From contig JACQSW010000034.1 of assembly GCA_016211095.1 (NCBI GenBank), positions 1 to 7,460 of the forward strand: a DNA stretch of 7,460 nt. The letters run 5' to 3'. Both the position numbers and the translations under genes were made by a program. This document shows positions 1 through 5,753 of the stretch, piece by piece (position 1 is the first letter of the stretch; each line of letters begins with the position of its first letter). The notes below the pieces were generated by a model. It made no database searches, was not told the DNA's origin, and saw only the letters and a program-made list of their open reading frames with translations. The DNA is from Candidatus Woesearchaeota archaeon (GTDB lineage Archaea > Nanobdellota > Nanobdellia > SCGC-AAA011-G17 > GW2011-AR17).

Positions 1-755
1 ATCCCAAAAAAGCTTAAAATAAATAAAACGTTTTCTTTCACTAACCACCCCAAGTAGTAGTGCCAAGGTTGAGAAAAAATCCATAAACCTGCAGAAGCAA
101 TTACATATTTTGCTTGAATTAATGAAAAAAAGAAGCTGCCAAAAAACAATTTGTTGAACACAAAAAATGGGGCAACAACAAATGCAAAGGTAGGAATGGC
201 ATTAAAATTCTTTCTAAAAAAAAGAATAAGGAGCAAGAGCACTGCAAAGATTATCCCCTGCGGGAATCTTGTCAGAAAAGCAAGTGCTGCGAAAAAACCG
301 CAAAGAATGCCTTTATCCCGCATAAAAAAATTTAAAGCCGATAGCGCAAAGAATGTTGAAGGGATATCCGAAAGGAGTTGAGCGGAATTAACAAAAAAAG
401 TTGCCGACAAAGCCAAAACAAATGCAGAAAGCAGGCCCACTGTTTCCCCAAAAACTTTTTTCCCCAATGAGTAAGTCAAAAAGATTATGCCAAGAGAAAA
501 AATTATTTGCAGTATCCTGCCAAAGATTATTGGGTCCAGGCCCGCCCTCCAAATCAAGCCCAAAATGAGCGGCAAAACAGGCGGCCTTATAGCTTCAAAC
601 AGGCCGAGATTGCCGAAAGACAAAAAGTATTTGCCCATCCCTAAATATACTGCCGAGTCCCACCACAGATCCTGCTTGAATGGGGAAAGAATTAGTCTAA
701 AAACTAAGAAAATTGATAAAATGATTAACAAAAAATGTTTATTCTTAAAATTCAC
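1..755 (-). CDS. Membrane GT-C glycosyltransferase, ArnT/PMT-like, 3' end outside window
   Basis: The minus strand is open from a GTG at 755-753 to the left edge, giving 251 codons with no stop; the C-terminus lies outside the window. The product is very hydrophobic, with a first membrane helix at about residues 8-24. The following extracytoplasmic loop has WWDSAVYLGMGKYF (Asp33) and then EAIRPPVLPLILG (residues 54-66). This D..Y plus RPP.LPL arrangement is typical of GT-C enzymes that move sugars from polyprenyl-phosphate carriers to lipids or proteins outside the membrane. Later segments (LLSDIPSTFFALSAL at 127-141, LAFLTRFPQG at 158-167, QPWHYYLGWL near 229-238) also fit that family. The donor and acceptor cannot be told. 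An in-frame TAA lies 15 nt upstream of the GTG, so the start is well bounded; there is no Shine-Dalgarno, and a TATA-like box 27 nt upstream suggests a leaderless mRNA. It diverges from aMBF1. Confidence 0.82.
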   Translation of the reverse strand, partial: MNFKNKHFLLIILSIFLVFRLILSPFKQDLWWDSAVYLGMGKYFLSFGNLGLFEAIRPPVLPLILGLIWRAGLDPIIFGRILQIIFSLGIIFLTYSLGKKVFGETVGLLSAFVLALSATFFVNSAQLLSDIPSTFFALSALNFFMRDKGILCGFFAALAFLTRFPQGIIFAVLLLLILFFRKNFNAIPTFAFVVAPFFVFNKLFFGSFFFSLIQAKYVIASAGLWIFSQPWHYYLGWLVKENVLFILSFFG

Positions 756-775
756 ACAAAAGAATAAGTTTTATG

Positions 776-787
776 CCTTTTTATAAT
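776..787 (-). promoter_or_regulatory. TATA-like box for the glycosyltransferase gene
   Basis: Read on the minus strand this is ATTATAAAAAGG, centred about 27 nt before the GTG at 755. That is the usual archaeal spacing from TATA box to transcription start, so transcription would begin at or next to the start codon. No Shine-Dalgarno is visible before the GTG, in agreement with a leaderless transcript. The transcription start is inferred, not observed. Confidence 0.5.
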
Positions 788-801
788 TTTTTTTCGTAAA
801 A

Positions 802-840
802 GTTTATAAACAAAAGGGTATCATGCATAACAAAAGGAGA
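802..840 (+). promoter_or_regulatory. Promoter and ribosome binding site of aMBF1
   Basis: A perfect 10-bp palindrome, GTTTATAAAC (802-811), contains a TATA-like core and lies about 26 nt before the expected start near 830. AGGAGA at 835-840 is a good Shine-Dalgarno, 8 nt ahead of the ATG at 849. The octamer ACAAAAGG occurs at 810-817 and 830-837, exactly 20 bp apart, and could be a paired protein site or chance. Confidence 0.55.
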
Positions 841-848
841 TTTTTGCG

Positions 849-1334
849 ATGGTGACGTGTGAGATGTGTGGCAAAAAAGAAGCCAACCAGAAAGCTGTTG
901 TAGAAGGAAGCCTTTTGGAAGTTTGTTCTAACTGCGCAAAATTTGGGCATGTAATAGAAGTTAAAAATGAGTGGACAGAAAGGATGCCGTCGCGGCTTGA
1001 GATTCGGCAGCCAAAAAATATTGGCGCAGAAGAGGAGGTTATCCTTCCAGATTTTGCTGAAAGAATAAAAAATGCTAGGGAAAAATTAGAATTAACCCAA
1101 AAAAAAGTTGGGGAAGGCATCGCTGAAAAAGAGTCGGTAATACAAAAATTGGAATCCAACCACGCAGCCCCCTCCCTGGAATTGGCAAAAAAGTTGGAAC
1201 ACTTCCTGCACATCAACCTCGTGACAACATTTAAGCCGAATTATGAAAAGAAGGAGCTGAATTTGAAGGATTCTTCCTTGACTATCGGCGACCTTGTTAA
1301 AATAAAGCGTAGTTCTGAAAAGGAAAAAATTTAA
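849..1334 (+). CDS. mbf1: Archaeal multiprotein bridging factor aMBF1 (zinc ribbon plus HTH)
   Basis: The 161-residue protein has the full aMBF1 layout. An N-terminal zinc ribbon carries C4-x2-C7 and C26-x2-C29. A basic, less ordered linker follows. A Cro/C1-type helix-turn-helix lies at about 68-121 (DFAERIKNAREKLELTQKKV...ESVIQKLES), and the C-terminus has the TIGDLVKIKR tail (145-154) seen in archaeal members. In eukaryotes MBF1 bridges activators and TBP and also protects stalled ribosomes from frameshifting; archaeal aMBF1 is known to associate with ribosomes, so a translation-related role is likely. The ATG at 849 is set by AGGAGA 8 nt upstream. The next gene starts 26 bp downstream, and a TATA-like element overlapping this stop codon suggests that gene also has its own promoter. 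Length and domain order are normal. Confidence 0.92.
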   Translation: MVTCEMCGKKEANQKAVVEGSLLEVCSNCAKFGHVIEVKNEWTERMPSRLEIRQPKNIGAEEEVILPDFAERIKNAREKLELTQKKVGEGIAEKESVIQKLESNHAAPSLELAKKLEHFLHINLVTTFKPNYEKKELNLKDSSLTIGDLVKIKRSSEKEKI

Positions 1335-1339
1335 TTATA
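1331..1339 (+). promoter_or_regulatory. TATA-like element for the methylase gene
   Basis: TTAATTATA overlaps the aMBF1 stop codon (1332-1334) and is centred about 26 nt before the ATG at 1361. No Shine-Dalgarno precedes that ATG. The spacing suggests a leaderless transcript starting at the ATG, though read-through from aMBF1 is also possible. Confidence 0.4.
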
Positions 1340-1360
1340 CCCCCTACATAATAATTCTTA

Positions 1361-1999
1361 ATGATAATGAATAAGAAAAAGCTTGCCCTGATATTGTCTC
1401 AGGTGCAAATTTTTAAGAAGCCGAACGTCCAGCTTGAGCAATACTCTACTCCTTCAGAAATTGCGGCGGATGCGCTGTGGAAGGTTTTTATGGATGGCAA
1501 CATAGAAGGAAAAGTCTTATGTGACCCGGGCTGCGGAACGGGGATTTTTGGGCTTGGAGCGCTTATTCTTGGCGCCAAAAAAGTGTATTTCATTGATATC
1601 GACTCTGAAGCGTTAAAGATTGCGAAAAAAAACAAGTCTTTAATTGAAAAGATGCTTAATACGGAGTTCAAAACGATTTTTTTAAACCAAAACATCTCCT
1701 CCTTCAACAAAAAAGTTGATGTCGTGATAGAGAATCCGCCGTTTGGCGTTCAAAAAAGCCACACCGACAAGCTATTCCTAATCAAAGCGATGGAATCAGC
1801 ACCAATTATTTACAGCTTTCACAAGCTCTCCACCCAAAAATTTGTTGAAATCTTCTGCAAAGAAAACGGTTTCACAATAACAAAAATAGGGGAATACTCG
1901 TTTCCATTGAAAAAGACCTTCTGGTTTCATACCAAAAAAGTAGATTACGCAGAGGTTGGTTTGTGGAAGATTCAAAAAATAGCTCACCACAAAGTATAA
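1361..1999 (+). CDS. METTL5-like archaeal RNA N6-adenine methyltransferase
   Basis: A 212-residue SAM-dependent methyltransferase of the COG2263 type. After an LEQYSTPSEIAADALW lead (25-40), the SAM-binding motif I is DPGCGTGIFGLGA (55-67), followed by the acidic FIDIDSEA strand end (77-84). The catalytic NPPFG lies at 125-129, and SFHK at 152-155 and TFWFH at 186-190 complete the class signature. NPPF marks amino (N6-adenine or similar) methylation. The human relative METTL5 makes a single m6A in 18S rRNA, so an rRNA adenine is the likely target here; this is inference from family. The start is ATG 1361, or possibly ATG 1367 two codons later; no Shine-Dalgarno is present, and a TATA-like element 26 nt upstream favours leaderless translation from 1361. 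It lies just after aMBF1, another translation-linked gene. Confidence 0.88.
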   Translation: MIMNKKKLALILSQVQIFKKPNVQLEQYSTPSEIAADALWKVFMDGNIEGKVLCDPGCGTGIFGLGALILGAKKVYFIDIDSEALKIAKKNKSLIEKMLNTEFKTIFLNQNISSFNKKVDVVIENPPFGVQKSHTDKLFLIKAMESAPIIYSFHKLSTQKFVEIFCKENGFTITKIGEYSFPLKKTFWFHTKKVDYAEVGLWKIQKIAHHKV

Positions 2000-2040
2000 A
2001 TAGCCAAAAATCCAATGCTTAAGTTAGAATAATGGAGGTG
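1994..2040 (+). promoter_or_regulatory. Promoter and strong Shine-Dalgarno of the secreted cysteine-rich protein
   Basis: AGTATAAATA (1994-2003) overlaps the methylase stop codon and makes a good archaeal TATA box, predicting a start near 2025. GGAGGTG at 2034-2040 is a near-complete Shine-Dalgarno, 10 nt before the TTG at 2051. It is what selects this non-ATG start. A five-codon ATG...TAG frame (2032-2049) overlaps the Shine-Dalgarno. Confidence 0.6.
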
Positions 2041-2050
2041 CATTTATAGC

Positions 2051-3667
2051 TTGAAAAAATTTCTAACAATATTAATTATTATTGGCGTTTTAGCTATTTC
2101 TTCTTTCGCTAGCGCTCAAGACTTGACAGAGCCAAAAATTGAGAGGTGGACCTTTGAGAGATACTCAGATCCAACTACTGGCCAACTATTTGTATTAACA
2201 GACGAAAATGCGGTATGCAAATACGCAACTATCGACAAAGACTATGATGCGATGGATAATTTTGACGCCACCGGCTCAACAAAACACTACCAAAACATCC
2301 CAATCAGTGAAAGCGAAAATATTTACTATGTGAGATGCAAAGATAATGAAGGCAATGTAAACAAGGAATCAACTATTCTAAAATTTACAGCTGAACAACT
2401 AAAAGCAATAAATTGCCCAGTCCTAAGGGACCCCTACTGCCCATTAGGCAAACTAATGAGCTGGGGCAAGGATGATGCTGGGTGTGATTTGCCAAAAACT
2501 TGCTGCGGCAATAAGGAATGCAACACTAAAGAAACAGAGGAGAATTGCCCTATAGACTGCACAAAATGTGCAAACGAAAATGATGTATTAAACAGAGATG
2601 CTACGGTTGGTTTTGCTAAAAAAGAATGTTGCAGTGCATACCTAGAAGTAGCTGTAACTCCAGCCTATAGTGTATGCGTAAAATGTGGCAATGGCGAATG
2701 CGATTATCCTGAAAGTTATGAAACTTGCGCAGAGGACTGCAGCAAACAATGCCCAAAACTGGGTGTTATTGAGTGCGCAAAAGGCGTCCTTATCAGCTCT
2801 GGAAAAGACAAAGAGGGTTGCTCATTACCGCCAAGCTGCTGCGGCAACGGCGAATGCGACACAAAGGAAAATTTCAACAGCTGCCCAAAAGACTGCAAAG
2901 AAGGGAATGTGCGATTAACAAAGGTTTGGACTGACTCAAAAACATACAGAAGCGGGGAAAAAATAAAAGTCTACGCAACAGTGATGGAATCGGACGGAAC
3001 AACTGTCACTCCAAGCGAAGGCGCAAAAGTCAGCTTTGACATCGTCGCGGTAAACGGGTTAGCTATCCCTGGATTTGGAAGCCAACTAATGACCTTCAGC
3101 TCAACAGAAAGATACTACACTGGAACTAGCTATGTTCCAAAAAGAAACCCTGTAAAAGTTACCGTCACTGTTTATTACGGAAAAGACACTATAAGAAAGC
3201 ACACAGAAGTCATAAGGGTAACTGATATACCTGAAGAAGAAAAGGCTAAAGAAGAAAAAGAAACCGAAAAAGAAAAACGCGAGTGCGAAAAAAAAGACGG
3301 CTACTGCACAGAAATAAGCGAATGCAAAGAAGGATACGCCTTAAGTGAAAGGCTCGGATGCGAAGATAAAGATAACTGCTGCTTGCCAAAAGAAACTGAA
3401 GAGGAACGCGAACCCTCAACACCAACTGGGGCTTGTGAGGGATGTAAGAAAGAAGACAGCTGCCTGCCCTACGGGACAAGAGTAGTAGAAGAAAGCATAC
3501 CCACATACTGCGGCCTGACAAAAACCTTAACGCCGCAAGTTGAAGAGGGAAGCATTTGCCAAAACAATTACGAATGCAAAACAAACGAATGCAGCAACGG
3601 CACATGCATAAGCACATACGGCTTGTTAGCAAAAATTATGCAGTGGCTAAAAAGCATATTCGGCTAA
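2051..3667 (+). CDS. Exported cysteine-rich multidomain surface protein
   Basis: A 538-residue secreted protein starting at TTG, chosen because GGAGGTG lies 10 nt upstream and the signal peptide begins there. Residues 1-22 are a Sec signal (KK, hydrophobic core, ASA before Q23). Residues 29-113 form an Ig/Fn3-like domain with two cysteines and a YYVRCKDNEGNVN strand. Residues 122-282 hold cysteine knots: a 49-residue, eight-cysteine module at 122-170 recurs at 234-282 with identical spacing, and a half module CGNGEC...C..DC lies at 212-230. Residues 287-391 are a cysteine-free beta-rich domain resembling an adhesin or macroglobulin domain. A Glu/Lys-rich linker (395-415) leads to two more cysteine-rich segments (412-444 and 462-519). 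The last 17 residues form a hydrophobic, amphipathic tail (LLAKIMQWLKSIFG) that may contact the membrane. There are 40 cysteines in all. A role in surface structure or cell contact is plausible; no catalytic motif is visible. Confidence 0.85.
   Translation: MKKFLTILIIIGVLAISSFASAQDLTEPKIERWTFERYSDPTTGQLFVLTDENAVCKYATIDKDYDAMDNFDATGSTKHYQNIPISESENIYYVRCKDNEGNVNKESTILKFTAEQLKAINCPVLRDPYCPLGKLMSWGKDDAGCDLPKTCCGNKECNTKETEENCPIDCTKCANENDVLNRDATVGFAKKECCSAYLEVAVTPAYSVCVKCGNGECDYPESYETCAEDCSKQCPKLGVIECAKGVLISSGKDKEGCSLPPSCCGNGECDTKENFNSCPKDCKEGNVRLTKVWTDSKTYRSGEKIKVYATVMESDGTTVTPSEGAKVSFDIVAVNGLAIPGFGSQLMTFSSTERYYTGTSYVPKRNPVKVTVTVYYGKDTIRKHTEVIRVTDIPEEEKAKEEKETEKEKRECEKKDGYCTEISECKEGYALSERLGCEDKDNCCLPKETEEEREPSTPTGACEGCKKEDSCLPYGTRVVEESIPTYCGLTKTLTPQVEEGSICQNNYECKTNECSNGTCISTYGLLAKIMQWLKSIFG
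2414..2896 (+). repeat. Duplicated 49-residue cysteine module with a half copy between
   Basis: Within the exported protein, bases 2414-2560 and 2750-2896 encode copies with eight cysteines each at offsets 0, 8, 23, 29, 30, 35, 44 and 48. They share the pattern CP.L....C..G.L.S.GKD..GC.LP..CCGN.EC.TKE....CP.DC. Bases 2684-2740 encode only the second half (CGNGEC to DC), with the same internal offsets 5, 14 and 18. The exact spacing shows duplication of a structural, probably disulfide-bonded unit. Confidence 0.85.
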
Positions 3668-3674
3668 ACTAATT

Positions 3675-3714
3675 TCTTTTTTTTATATTTTTTTCTTTTC
3701 TAAAATTTTTTTTT
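3675..3714 (+). terminator. T-tract terminator after the exported protein gene
   Basis: Immediately after the stop codon are runs of eight (3677-3684), seven (3688-3694) and nine (3706-3714) T residues, with few interruptions. Archaeal RNA polymerase terminates at such T-rich tracts without needing a hairpin, and none is evident. Confidence 0.7.
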
Positions 3715-3849
3715 AAAGAAGTTGAGATTAAAAAAAACTTAAGATATAACTTTTGCTGTTTTATAAGCCTCTTTCATATCCATTTTACCGATTGGTATTG
3801 ACGAAATTTGGTTCTTTGCTGAAAAGTCCAGTTAATGTTGCAGGCGAAA
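3715..3849. other. Convergent intergenic spacer, 3' side of the regulator gene
   Basis: No convincing gene lies here. On the minus strand, after the regulator stop codon, there is a stretch of about 31 open codons (roughly 3739-3834) with protein-like composition. Its first ATG is at 3783, which leaves only 14 codons to the TAA at 3741-3739. It has no Shine-Dalgarno. It may be the decayed end of a lost gene or plain 3' UTR. Confidence 0.4.
3730..3737 (-). terminator. T8 tract, possible terminator for the TrmB-like gene
   Basis: Eight A residues on the plus strand are a T8 on the minus strand, about 112 nt beyond the regulator stop codon. It is the first long T-tract met by that transcript and faces the plus-strand terminator, as expected for a convergent pair. 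Confidence 0.45.
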
Positions 3850-4581
3850 CTAACCCGGCTTCGCAATACCCCACAGCAAATTAAAATATTTCCTGTAGGC
3901 TTCAGCAATATCCTTGTTTTTTATAAGAATAGCTAACAACGGTTCAGTCCAATGAATAATCGCAACTTTATCCGAATAAATATTCGTCGCTATAGGGCTA
4001 TGGTATTTTGGGGGCAAATACCTTATCTCGCTGAACGGCACGGTTATGCCTTCCTTTCTTTGAGCGTAAATTATCTTAAGCTTTACCTTTCTGCGTATCC
4101 TTTCTTTGGTGTATCGCGGAAAAAAATATTTTATCATCTCAGAAGCATTTAAGGCACCACCAAACACCAGCACCTCTTTCCGCTCATTAAGTTGGTCCTC
4201 AAATATTGTCTTTAACCCTTCCCTGCCCTTGTAAAACATCGTTTCTTGCTTCTCCTTCACCGAATTAAACTTTGATTCCATTTCAGGCATTATTCCCTCA
4301 ATAACCTGCTTTTTTTCCTCAGCCAATTCTAATATTCTTTTAGGATCTGTGGGGAGATAATACCGCTTATTATTCAATTTGATAAAAGAAACCAGCCCTT
4401 TTTTTATTAGCCGCTCTAAGGCATCATAAACTGACCTTCTGTGGATGCCTGTTCTCCTAGAGATATTTCCTGCTTGCGCCTGGCCCAAATCTAATAGGTT
4501 TATGTAAATCTCCGCTTCTACTCTTGTCAGGCCGACAACCTCTAATTTTCTTGTTTCCATATTTGTGGTGAACTTCATCAC
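3850..4581 (-). CDS. TrmB-like winged-helix transcriptional regulator
   Basis: The 243-residue protein has an N-terminal TrmB-type winged helix at about 12-76: GLTRVEAEIYINLLDLG, then SRRTGIHRRSVYDALERLIKKGLV as the recognition region, then the KRYYLPTDP wing. A helical, probably coiled-coil dimerisation segment follows (83-112). The C-terminal domain (115-243), beginning FYKGREGLKTIFED and including EVLVFGG, is typical of archaeal TrmB-like effector domains; its ligand is not evident. The start is uncertain: GTG 4581, ATG 4578 or ATG 4560. GAGGTGAT overlaps the first two and is too far from the third, while a TATA-like box centred near 4601 would start RNA close to 4578, so leaderless initiation at 4578-4581 is favoured. 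It diverges from the ligase operon across a strong inverted repeat, suggesting autoregulation and control of that operon. Confidence 0.85.
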   Translation of the reverse strand: MMKFTTNMETRKLEVVGLTRVEAEIYINLLDLGQAQAGNISRRTGIHRRSVYDALERLIKKGLVSFIKLNNKRYYLPTDPKRILELAEEKKQVIEGIMPEMESKFNSVKEKQETMFYKGREGLKTIFEDQLNERKEVLVFGGALNASEMIKYFFPRYTKERIRRKVKLKIIYAQRKEGITVPFSEIRYLPPKYHSPIATNIYSDKVAIIHWTEPLLAILIKNKDIAEAYRKYFNLLWGIAKPG

Positions 4582-4583
4582 CT

Positions 4584-4612
4584 CAAAAGCTTAAATAATA
4601 TATAAGCTTTTG
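4584..4612. promoter_or_regulatory. Perfect 10-bp inverted repeat over a shared divergent promoter, candidate operator
   Basis: CAAAAGCTTA (4584-4593) and TAAGCTTTTG (4603-4612) are exact reverse complements separated by 9 A/T bases. The spacer plus the inner arm ends contain TATA sequences readable both ways. A dimeric winged-helix protein such as the adjacent TrmB-like regulator could bind here and block both promoters. The repeat is seen directly; its use as an operator is inference. A transcribed hairpin is less likely because it lies upstream of both expected starts. Confidence 0.6.
4595..4605 (-). promoter_or_regulatory. TATA-like box of the TrmB-like gene
   Basis: On the minus strand TTATATATTAT is centred about 23-26 nt before the GTG/ATG pair at 4581-4578, which fits a leaderless or nearly leaderless transcript. 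It lies inside the inverted repeat. Confidence 0.45.
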
Positions 4613-4633
4613 CCTACATAACCTAACAGGGGG
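4597..4633 (+). promoter_or_regulatory. Promoter and purine-rich leader of the ligase operon
   Basis: AATATATAAGC (4597-4607) is a TATA-like box predicting a start near 4627. AGGGGG at 4628-4633 lies 5 nt before the ATG at 4639 and is a weak, G-rich ribosome binding site. The TATA element overlaps the one used in the opposite direction. Confidence 0.45.
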
Positions 4634-4638
4634 AAAAT

Positions 4639-5037
4639 ATGGGCTATAAAGAAGATTACAACGAAAAAAAGGCGAAGATAGAATCGCTCCAAGAAAAAAA
4701 GAAAATAATAGATGCAGGGCAAAAAGCAGAGATAAAAAGCCTCGAGTCGCTAATAGGAGACCAAAAGGAAGAACTTCAGAATCTCATAAAGGAGAACAAG
4801 CTTATTGTATGCGATAGATGCAATGAGCCTTATGAAAAAAGTGATGCCAAAAAAGAAGTAGTATATGAATTGGTAAAATACACAGTTCACTATCCTGCCC
4901 CAGATTACGACACAGTTGAAAAGTGCGGCGAAACCGTCTCTGAATATGAAATTTTGTATTGCCCTAAATGCGATAAAAAATTATCAGAAGAATTGAAAGC
5001 GAAACATCCTCTCCGCATAAAAAAGAAAGAGTCTTAG
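4639..5037 (+). CDS. Coiled-coil plus zinc-ribbon small protein, first gene of ligase operon
   Basis: I do not recognise a named family. The 132-residue protein starts with a highly charged helical, probably coiled-coil segment (about 5-53). A treble-clef or zinc-ribbon-like part follows, with C58-x2-C61 (IVCDRCNEPYEKSD) and C108-x2-C111 (LYCPKCDKKL), and an extra C96 between. The two CxxC knuckles should bind one zinc. It is a clear paralogue of the next gene: both have C..C...Y.KSD..K.V..EL after the first knuckle and CPKC...L after a spacer of about 46-51 residues. The coiled coil is unique to this member and could make it the oligomerising partner. It is the first gene after the shared divergent promoter. 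A role as nucleic-acid-binding or protein-adaptor for the ligase is inference from operon position. Confidence 0.78.
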   Translation: MGYKEDYNEKKAKIESLQEKKKIIDAGQKAEIKSLESLIGDQKEELQNLIKENKLIVCDRCNEPYEKSDAKKEVVYELVKYTVHYPAPDYDTVEKCGETVSEYEILYCPKCDKKLSEELKAKHPLRIKKKES

Positions 5038-5074
5038 GCTAATTTTTACACAAAAAAATGGAGGAAAAAAGGAA

Positions 5075-5365
5075 ATGGAAAAAACAAAAGAAGATGGGGA
5101 ACATTTTTGCCAAACCTGCAAAAAAGGATACCAAAAATCAGACTTAGAAAAAACCGTGGCGATTGAGCTACAAGCTATAGAACAAGAAGTGGGTTACGCC
5201 TGGGGAATTGAATGGGTAAATGAAAAACGCCATACCTACCCAAAAACAGTGAATGAAACAACAACTTACAACTGTCCAAAATGCAAAGAAGAATTGTACA
5301 AAGAGAAAGGCGAAGAATATGCGCTTCACGTTGACGTAAAAAAAGAGCCATATAGGGAATTATAA
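5075..5365 (+). CDS. Small zinc-ribbon protein, second paralogue
   Basis: This 96-residue protein is almost only the zinc-ribbon unit: C12-x2-C15 (HFCQTCKKGYQKSD) and C67-x2-C70 (YNCPKCKEEL), followed by a beta-strand-like tail (EYALHVDVKKE). It matches the second half of the preceding protein and lacks its coiled coil. No enzyme motif is present, so it is probably a structural or binding protein. The ATG at 5075 is supported by GGAGG at 5060-5064, 10 nt upstream; an overlapping ATG at 5058 is out of frame. The gene lies 37 bp after its paralogue and 1 bp before the third small gene, so the cluster is probably one transcript. I know of no named family. Confidence 0.78.
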   Translation: MEKTKEDGEHFCQTCKKGYQKSDLEKTVAIELQAIEQEVGYAWGIEWVNEKRHTYPKTVNETTTYNCPKCKEELYKEKGEEYALHVDVKKEPYREL

Positions 5366-5366
5366 A

Positions 5367-5750
5367 ATGAAAGAAATCAAATGGGATGAAGGTAAAAAAA
5401 CATACGAAACGATCAATGGAAATAAAATAAAAAACAGTATTATACCTATAGGTGGACTTGAGCGTATAACAATATACGAGAAAGAAAAAATAACAACAAA
5501 AATAGAAGAATTAGCAAAAAAATATCAAACAAAACCAAACTATTATGAGGTTATTTTTGCAGCAACTGAAGGCAACACAATTGATCCATACGCATTAATA
5601 AGCTCTATTTACGCAATAAAATTTTTCATAGACCCAGAAAACGCAGAAGTTATACCAGCTTATTTTTGCCCAAAATGTAACACGGAACTAACAAAGGAAA
5701 AGACAAAATCTTATAAATTAAAGGTTAATGTTGAGAAAGAGGAAAATTAA
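5367..5750 (+). CDS. Diverged zinc-ribbon relative with a single CxxC
   Basis: The 127-residue protein shares the C-terminal unit of its two upstream neighbours: YFCPKC (C101-x2-C104), then TELTKEKTKSYKLKVNVEKE, which aligns with the tail of the second protein (CPKC.EEL.KEK...Y.L.V.V.KE). The N-terminal knuckle is missing: these are the only two cysteines, and the first 95 residues are a different, mixed alpha/beta sequence (ITIYEKEKITTKIEELAKKYQTKPNYYEVIF). It may have lost zinc binding, may complete a site by dimerising, or may have gained a new domain. The ATG comes 1 bp after the previous stop with only a weak AGGGA upstream, suggesting coupled translation. No function can be assigned from sequence. 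Confidence 0.75.
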   Translation: MKEIKWDEGKKTYETINGNKIKNSIIPIGGLERITIYEKEKITTKIEELAKKYQTKPNYYEVIFAATEGNTIDPYALISSIYAIKFFIDPENAEVIPAYFCPKCNTELTKEKTKSYKLKVNVEKEEN

Positions 5751-5753
5751 AAA

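Noticed and set aside
151..786. Two plus-strand open frames (151-381 and 487-786) of 76 and 99 codons
   Set aside because: Both are Lys/Arg-rich antisense shadows of the minus-strand glycosyltransferase, whose frame is continuous and shows clear membrane helices and GT-C motifs.
821..1216. Minus-strand open frame of 131 codons
   Set aside because: It lies opposite the aMBF1 gene, which has a complete domain match, so it is an antisense shadow.
1399..1990. Two minus-strand frames opposite the methylase
   Set aside because: The methylase motifs on the plus strand are intact, and the antisense frames have no recognisable features.
2685..2918. Alternative plus-strand frame of 77 codons, rich in Ala and Lys, and minus-strand frames in the same gene
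   Set aside because: They fall inside the repeated cysteine modules of the exported protein; composition follows the codon pattern of that frame.
3675..3714. Poly-T block as a sequencing or assembly artefact
   Set aside because: The runs are moderate (7-9 bases), are interrupted, and sit directly after a stop codon, as expected for an archaeal terminator.
3952..4152. Plus-strand frame of 66 codons opposite the TrmB-like gene
   Set aside because: The minus-strand frame is a continuous recognisable regulator, and the plus-strand frame has no start signal or family resemblance.
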